Assembly (NCBI RefSeq): GCF_014195485.1
Contig: NZ_JACIBU010000001.1
Span: 992,001 to 1,056,000, forward strand
From: Modestobacter versicolor
GTDB taxonomy: Bacteria > Actinomycetota > Actinomycetes > Mycobacteriales > Geodermatophilaceae
DNA: 64,000 nucleotides
Direction: 5' to 3'
Shown: positions 59,942-64,000 of the stretch, piece after piece
How positions within the stretch are numbered: position 1 is the stretch's first letter
Layout: every line of letters starts with the position of its first letter
Notes under the pieces: model-generated
Told to the model about the DNA's origin: nothing
The model's database searches: none
Seen by the model: the letters and a program-made list of their open reading frames with translations, nothing else
Position numbers and translations under genes: made by a program

Positions 59942-60904
59942 ATGGGCGCCGTGACGGTCGGTCAACGCGCGCAGGTCTCGCCCTTCACGGCGTTCGACCG
60001 GGAGTCCTGGCGGGCGCTGGCGGCCGGCTCCGAGCTGCCGCTGGACGCCGCCGACGTCCGGGCGCTGGCGAGCCTCGGCGACCGGATCGACCTGGACGAG
60101 GTGGCCACCGTCTACCTGCCGCTGGCCCGGCTGCTGCACCTGCACGTGACGGCCAGCCGGCGGCTGTGGGCCGCGCAGACCCAGTTCCTCGGCGCCCGCA
60201 CCGAGAAGGTGCCCTTCGTGATCGCGGTCGCCGGCAGCGTCGCCGTCGGCAAGAGCACCACCGCCCGGCTGCTGCAGGCCCTGCTGGCCGCGGCCCCGGA
60301 CACCCCGCGGGTCGACCTGGTGACCACCGACGGCTTCCTGCTGCCCAACGCGGTGCTCGAGCAGCGCGGGCTGCTGGGCCGCAAGGGCTTCCCGGAGAGC
60401 TACGACCGGCGGGCGCTGCTGCGCTTCCTCGCCGACGTCAAGAGCGGCCGGCCCGAGGTCAGCGCACCGCTGTACTCGCACCTGTCCTACGACGTGCTGC
60501 CCGACCAGCGCCAGCTGGTCGACTCCCCCGACGTCCTGGTGCTCGAGGGCCTCAACGTGCTGCAGGCCGGCGGCCGCCCCGACGGCCGCGTCCCGGAGGT
60601 CTTCCTCTCCGACTTCTTCGACTTCTCCGTCTACGTCGACGCCACCGAGGCCGACATCTCCCAGTGGTACGTCGAGCGCTTCCTCGCGCTCCGGCGCACC
60701 GCCTTCTCCGACACCGCCGCCTACTTCCACCGGTTCGCCGACCTCACCGACGAGGAGGCGACGACGACGGCGCGCGGCATCTGGTCGGCGGTCAACGAGC
60801 CCAACCTGCGGCTGAACATCGCCCCCACCCGGTCCCGTGCCCGGCTGGTGCTGCAGAAGGCCGCCGACCACTCCGTCCGGCGGGTCCTGCTGCGCAAGCT
60901 CTGA
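59942..60904 (+). CDS. coaA: Pantothenate kinase, type I
   Basis: 320 residues. [20 protein letters not shown] (P-loop), [29 protein letters not shown] (residues 120-148, pantothenate-binding), and the C-terminal [20 protein letters not shown] mark type I CoaA. Phosphorylates pantothenate with ATP as the first step of coenzyme A synthesis. ATG 59942 or GTG 59951 may start. Single gene. Confidence 0.96.
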   Translation: MGAVTVGQRAQVSPFTAFDRESWRALAAGSELPLDAADVRALASLGDRIDLDEVATVYLPLARLLHLHVTASRRLWAAQTQFLGARTEKVPFVIAVAGSVAVGKSTTARLLQALLAAAPDTPRVDLVTTDGFLLPNAVLEQRGLLGRKGFPESYDRRALLRFLADVKSGRPEVSAPLYSHLSYDVLPDQRQLVDSPDVLVLEGLNVLQAGGRPDGRVPEVFLSDFFDFSVYVDATEADISQWYVERFLALRRTAFSDTAAYFHRFADLTDEEATTTARGIWSAVNEPNLRLNIAPTRSRARLVLQKAADHSVRRVLLRKL

Positions 60905-61062
60905 GCCGCTGACCGGGGAGGCGACACACTCTGCCAACCCCGGTGGGTGACCTCGTCACCTCCCGCCCGGTCGGCCCGACGTGACCGCGCGCACACTCGG
61001 GTCACCGCACGGATGCGGACCGACCCGTCCCCGCTCGCCGGGGCGACCAGGAGTTGACCAGG

Positions 61063-61260
61063 ATGTGTGCTCACGTACTGCCCTGCCCGTCCGCTGACGC
61101 CGACGACCGCGTGCTCGCCGTCCCCGTCAGCCGGCACCCCGAGCAGGGCTGGGCCCTGCTGTGCAACGGCGTCGTCCTGTTCGACGACGACGGTGAGCTG
61201 CTCCCCGACGGCCAGGTCGTGCTGACCCGCCCGTGGACGCTGGCCGCCGTCCCCGCCTGA
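61063..61260 (+). CDS. DUF5999 family small protein
   Basis: 65 residues, MCAHVLPCPSADADDRVLAV then HPEQGWALLCNGVVLFDDDGELLPDG, which I recognise as DUF5999, widespread in actinomycetes and of unknown function. Two Cys and a His near the N-terminus (CAHxxxC) could bind metal. AGGAG and CAGGATG precede ATG 61063. The 158-base gap upstream contains GGTGAC-CTC-GTCACC (60,946-60,960), an inverted repeat of unknown role. Confidence 0.85.
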   Translation: MCAHVLPCPSADADDRVLAVPVSRHPEQGWALLCNGVVLFDDDGELLPDGQVVLTRPWTLAAVPA

Positions 61261-61349
61261 CCCGGGGCCCCTCGGGGCCGACCCCGTTCTGAGCACTCGC
61301 ACCTGCCCGGCACAGGTGGCCCACAGCGGCACCGCCGACCGTCGGGGGC

Positions 61350-62261
61350 ATGCCCGGCCACTCCTCCCCCACGACCTCCCGGGTGCGGCGGTGGCTGCTG
61401 GCGACCGTGGCCGTGCCGGCCGTGGCCCTGGCCGGCGTGCTGGCGTGGCCGGGCGGCGGCGAGCGCACCAGCCCCGCCGCGGCGGTGGAGGTCCCGATCG
61501 ACGCGACCGTGGCCGACGGACCCGCCACCGTCCCCACCGTCGGCAGCGCGGCGGTGCTCTCCGCGGTGGGCGCCGCGGCGGCCCAGGCCGGCGGCAGCAT
61601 CGCGGTGGTGGTGCTGGACGCCGCCGGTGCCCCGCTGGTCACCGGCGACGCCGCGGACGACGCCGTGCCCACCGCCTCGCTGGTGAAGCTGCTCGTCGTC
61701 CAGCAGCTGCTGGCGCGGGACGCCGCCGGGTCGCTCAGCCTGGACGACGACGACCTGGCGCTGATGGAGCGCGCCGTCGAGGCCTCCGACGACGACGCGA
61801 TGAGCAGCCTGTGGGTGGAGTTCGACGGCGCCGCGCTGGTGGCCGACGCGGCCGCCGAGTTCGGGCTCACCGGGACCGCACCGCCGGAGACCGCCGGTCA
61901 GTGGGGCGGGTCGACGACCACGGCGCGCGACCAGGCGACGTTCCTCGCCGCGCTGGACGAGCACCTCTCCCCGGCGGACCTGGCGACGCTGACCGGCTGG
62001 ATGCAGGCGACGACCGGCACCGCGGCCGACGGCTTCGACCAGGCGTTCGGGGTGCTGGCCACCGGCTCGGGGGCCGGACCGGTCGCGGCCAAGCAGGGCT
62101 GGATGTGCTGCGTGGACTCCCGGCGGCAGCTGCACTCGGCCGGCGTGCTCGCCGACGGCCGGGTGGTGGTGCTGCTCGGCGACTTCCCGTCCGGCACCGG
62201 CTGGGCCGAGGCCCGGGCGGCGCTGGACGCCGCCGCGCGGGCCGCGGTGACCGCCGGCTGA
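61350..62261 (+). CDS. Secreted/anchored beta-lactamase-like serine hydrolase
   Basis: 303 residues with an N-terminal hydrophobic anchor (about 14-32). The Ser-x-x-Lys motif is in TASLVKLL (Ser at about 112), SDD in ASDDDAMSSLW replaces the SDN motif, and KQGWM stands at the KTG position. This pattern fits class A beta-lactamase relatives; activity on beta-lactams cannot be claimed. Positioned before a convergent lipoprotein gene. Confidence 0.8.
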   Translation: MPGHSSPTTSRVRRWLLATVAVPAVALAGVLAWPGGGERTSPAAAVEVPIDATVADGPATVPTVGSAAVLSAVGAAAAQAGGSIAVVVLDAAGAPLVTGDAADDAVPTASLVKLLVVQQLLARDAAGSLSLDDDDLALMERAVEASDDDAMSSLWVEFDGAALVADAAAEFGLTGTAPPETAGQWGGSTTTARDQATFLAALDEHLSPADLATLTGWMQATTGTAADGFDQAFGVLATGSGAGPVAAKQGWMCCVDSRRQLHSAGVLADGRVVVLLGDFPSGTGWAEARAALDAAARAAVTAG

Positions 62262-62343
62262 CCGGCGAGCCCGGCGGTCACCGGCCGGGCGCGGGGCGCC
62301 CGGCGGCTGCTCGGCGAGCGCGGCCAGGTCGGGGGCGACGCGG

Positions 62344-63180
62344 TCAGCCGACGTCGGCGGCGTCCGCGGCCTGGGTCAGCAGGGCGGTGAAGCCGGCCTG
62401 GTCGGGGGCGGCGCCGGCCGTGCCGGTCTGCGCCAGCAGCACCGCGCGCGGCCCCTCGGACACGATCCCGACCAGCGAGGAGACGGTGCCCAGCTGGTGG
62501 GTCAGCGTGATCGAGGCGGCGCCGGAGGAGTCGCCCCGGGCGGGGACGTCCACCGCGGCGACGGCGACGCTCACCTGCATCCCCCACGGTGCGTCGACGG
62601 TCGCCGAGGCGCAGGCCTGCACCAGCTGGTCCACCCGCAGCGCCAGCCCGTCGAGCGCTGGGCCCTCCGCGACCACCTGGTAGGTGCGCACCGCGTCGGT
62701 GGCGGCCACCTGGGCGGCGACCTCGGGCAGCTCGGCGTCCTCGAGGGTGGGCAGCGCGGCCAGCGCGTCGGCGCACGCGGCGGGCTCGATCGCCGGCTCC
62801 GCCGCGTCGTCGCCGCCGTGCCAGCCCCAGCCGTGGTGGCCGGACCCGCCGTGGTGGCGGTCCCACCAGCCGTGGCCGTCGTCGTCCCCATCGGCGTCGT
62901 CCCCGCCGCCGTGCCACCAGGACCCCGGCCAGGGCCCCGACCCGTCGGCGGGCAGCTGGTGCACGTCGGCGTCCGGCCCGAACGCGGACTCCGGCAGCAG
63001 CAGGCCGGTGAGGTCGTCGGGAGCGGGTTCGGCGCTGCTGGGGGCAGCGCTGCCGGTCGCCGCGGCCTCGCTGACCGCGGTCGGTCCGCCCGCGTCGGGC
63101 TGGCCGCCGCAGGAGGCGAGCACCGCCGTCCCGGCCAGCACCACCGCACCGAACGCCGACCGCCGCACCGAGGTCCTCAT
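62344..63180 (-). CDS. Lipoprotein with a His/Trp/Gly/Asp-rich insert
   Basis: 278 residues. Signal with lipobox LASC (residues 21-24). Between about 85 and 130 is an insert very rich in His, Gly, Asp and Trp (WWDRHHGGSGHHGWGWHGGD). The C-terminal 150 residues resemble actinobacterial sensor-like extracellular domains (PknH-type): LTGLLLPESAFGPDADVHQL and LTQAADAADVG. The insert may bind metal ions. Unknown function. The gene is separated from gcvP by 50 bases. Confidence 0.8.
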   Translation of the reverse strand: MRTSVRRSAFGAVVLAGTAVLASCGGQPDAGGPTAVSEAAATGSAAPSSAEPAPDDLTGLLLPESAFGPDADVHQLPADGSGPWPGSWWHGGGDDADGDDDGHGWWDRHHGGSGHHGWGWHGGDDAAEPAIEPAACADALAALPTLEDAELPEVAAQVAATDAVRTYQVVAEGPALDGLALRVDQLVQACASATVDAPWGMQVSVAVAAVDVPARGDSSGAASITLTHQLGTVSSLVGIVSEGPRAVLLAQTGTAGAAPDQAGFTALLTQAADAADVG

Positions 63181-63230
63181 GGACCGATGGTCCGCCTCCC
63201 CGGCTGCGGCGTCGACCCCCCTGCGGCGTG

Positions 63231-64000
63231 TCAGGACTGCGCGCCGACCACGTCCCGCGTCGTCCCCAGGTCGTCGGGGGCGCCCTCGGCGCGGCTCGGC
63301 TCGGTCGCCACCGGCGGGTGCGCCTCGTGCGGCTCCTCGAAGGCCTCCGGCGACGGGCACGAGCAGACCAGGTTGCGGTCGCCGTAGGCGCCGTCGATGC
63401 GGCGCACCGGGGCCAGGTAGCCCCGGCCGGCCAGCCGCGGCACCGGGTACACCGCCACCTCGCGGGGGTACGGGTGGGTCCACTCCCCCGCCAGCATCTT
63501 CAGCGTGTGCGGGGCGTTGCGCAGCGGGTTGTCGGTGGCGTCGTACTCACCGGTGGCGACCTTGTCGATCTCGGTGCGGATGAGCACCATCGCCTCGACG
63601 AAGCGGTCGAGCTCGGCCTTGTCCTCGCTCTCGGTCGGCTCGACCATCAGCGTGCCGGCGACCGGGAAGCTCATCGTCGGGGCGTGGAAGCCCAGGTCGA
63701 TCAGGCGCTTGGCGATGTCGTCGTTGGTCACGCCGGTCGCCTTGGTCAGCGGCCGGATGTCCAGGATGCACTCGTGGGCCACCAGCCCGGTGGCGCCGGT
63801 GTAGAGCACCGGGTAGTACGGCCGCAGCCGCTCGGCCACGTAGTTGGCCGCCAGGATGGCGTGCTCGGTGGCCCGCAGCAGCCCGTCGGGGCCCATCAGC
63901 CGCAGGTAGGCCCAGGAGATCGGCAGGATCCCGGCCGAGCCGAACGGGGCGCCGGAGACCGCCGGGCCCTGCCCGCCGGTCTCCACCAGCGGGTGGCCGG
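63231..64000 (-). CDS. gcvP: Glycine dehydrogenase (decarboxylating), C-terminal part (5' end outside the window)
   Basis: The last 256 residues of the P protein of the glycine cleavage system. Seen: [35 protein letters not shown] (about the first 35 residues), [51 protein letters not shown] (region after residue 85) and [14 protein letters not shown] protein decarboxylates glycine with PLP and passes the aminomethyl group to lipoyl-H protein. The catalytic Lys lies upstream, outside the window. A C-terminal tail of about 30 residues is extra. Confidence 0.96.
   Translation of the reverse strand, partial: GHPLVETGGQGPAVSGAPFGSAGILPISWAYLRLMGPDGLLRATEHAILAANYVAERLRPYYPVLYTGATGLVAHECILDIRPLTKATGVTNDDIAKRLIDLGFHAPTMSFPVAGTLMVEPTESEDKAELDRFVEAMVLIRTEIDKVATGEYDATDNPLRNAPHTLKMLAGEWTHPYPREVAVYPVPRLAGRGYLAPVRRIDGAYGDRNLVCSCPSPEAFEEPHEAHPPVATEPSRAEGAPDDLGTTRDVVGAQS

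Noticed and set aside
60946-60960. GGTGAC-CTC-GTCACC inverted repeat as an operator
   Set aside because: Short, common in G+C-rich DNA and not placed at a promoter that I can identify; noted only within the DUF5999 entry.

Overview
The window is about 74% G+C by eye, uses GTG starts freely and packs genes into short operons with 4-base ATGA/GTGA overlaps. Gene content (pafB-pafC-tatA-tatC-helY, rbpA, a separate lnt and polyprenol-mannose synthase, a DUF5999 protein) points to an actinomycete chromosome. Family-level placement in the Geodermatophilaceae (Blastococcus, Modestobacter, Geodermatophilus) is inference from general style, not something the sequence proves. At least sixteen genes have a TANNNT -10 hexamer ending 6-7 bases before the start codon, so leaderless mRNAs look common.

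Layout. 1-8.4 kb: a DUF3866 gene diverges from pafB, pafC, a small membrane protein, tatA, tatC, a lipid kinase and the helicase helY, the same gene order as around Rv2092c-Rv2096c of M. tuberculosis. 8.5-16.4 kb: a DUF4333 membrane protein with a prion-like Gln/Gly/Tyr repeat tail, a 5'-3' exonuclease, an M24 peptidase, two Lrp regulators, a TetR/SDR pair with twin operators, a RibD-C reductase and a decayed second copy of part of it. 16.4-19.4 kb: an Rv2578c-type radical SAM protein behind a LexA-type box, interrupted by a 345-residue LAGLIDADG intein inside its iron-sulfur cysteine motif, then an unrecognised protein. 19.6-23.7 kb: a GCS2 ligase, an acyltransferase, a lipase maturation factor-like protein and an acetyltransferase. 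23.8-30.8 kb: kamA, kdd, an amidohydrolase, kamD, kamE and kal, which encode most of the beta-lysine route of lysine breakdown; kce is not here. 31.3-39.6 kb: lnt, ppm, fxsA, rbpA, thymidine kinase, an MFS protein, an acyltransferase, a GDPD and two small proteins.

At 40,074-40,101 lies a 28-base sequence with the architecture of a XerCD dif site. The heptamer GGGGGAG, counted by eye, is on the + strand 26 times and on the - strand once to its left, and 1 versus 23 times to its right. The switch falls between 39.84 and 40.93 kb. The two observations together indicate that the window spans the chromosome terminus.

Right of dif: an L7/L12-like membrane protein, an SRPBCC protein with twin ArsR-like operators, VOC proteins, a DinB/pentapeptide protein, a fused heterodimer-type ABC exporter, an ABC transporter divergent from a histidine kinase/response regulator pair, an M50 peptidase, a Tat-exported phosphodiesterase-like protein, a GH65 phosphorylase with a beta-phosphoglucomutase-like phosphatase, a YciI plus ECF42-type sigma pair, PEBP and GNAT proteins, coaA, DUF5999, a beta-lactamase-like hydrolase, a His/Trp/Gly-rich lipoprotein and the C-terminal part of gcvP.

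No rRNA, tRNA, CRISPR array or insertion sequence was recognised. All counts and alignments were made by eye.
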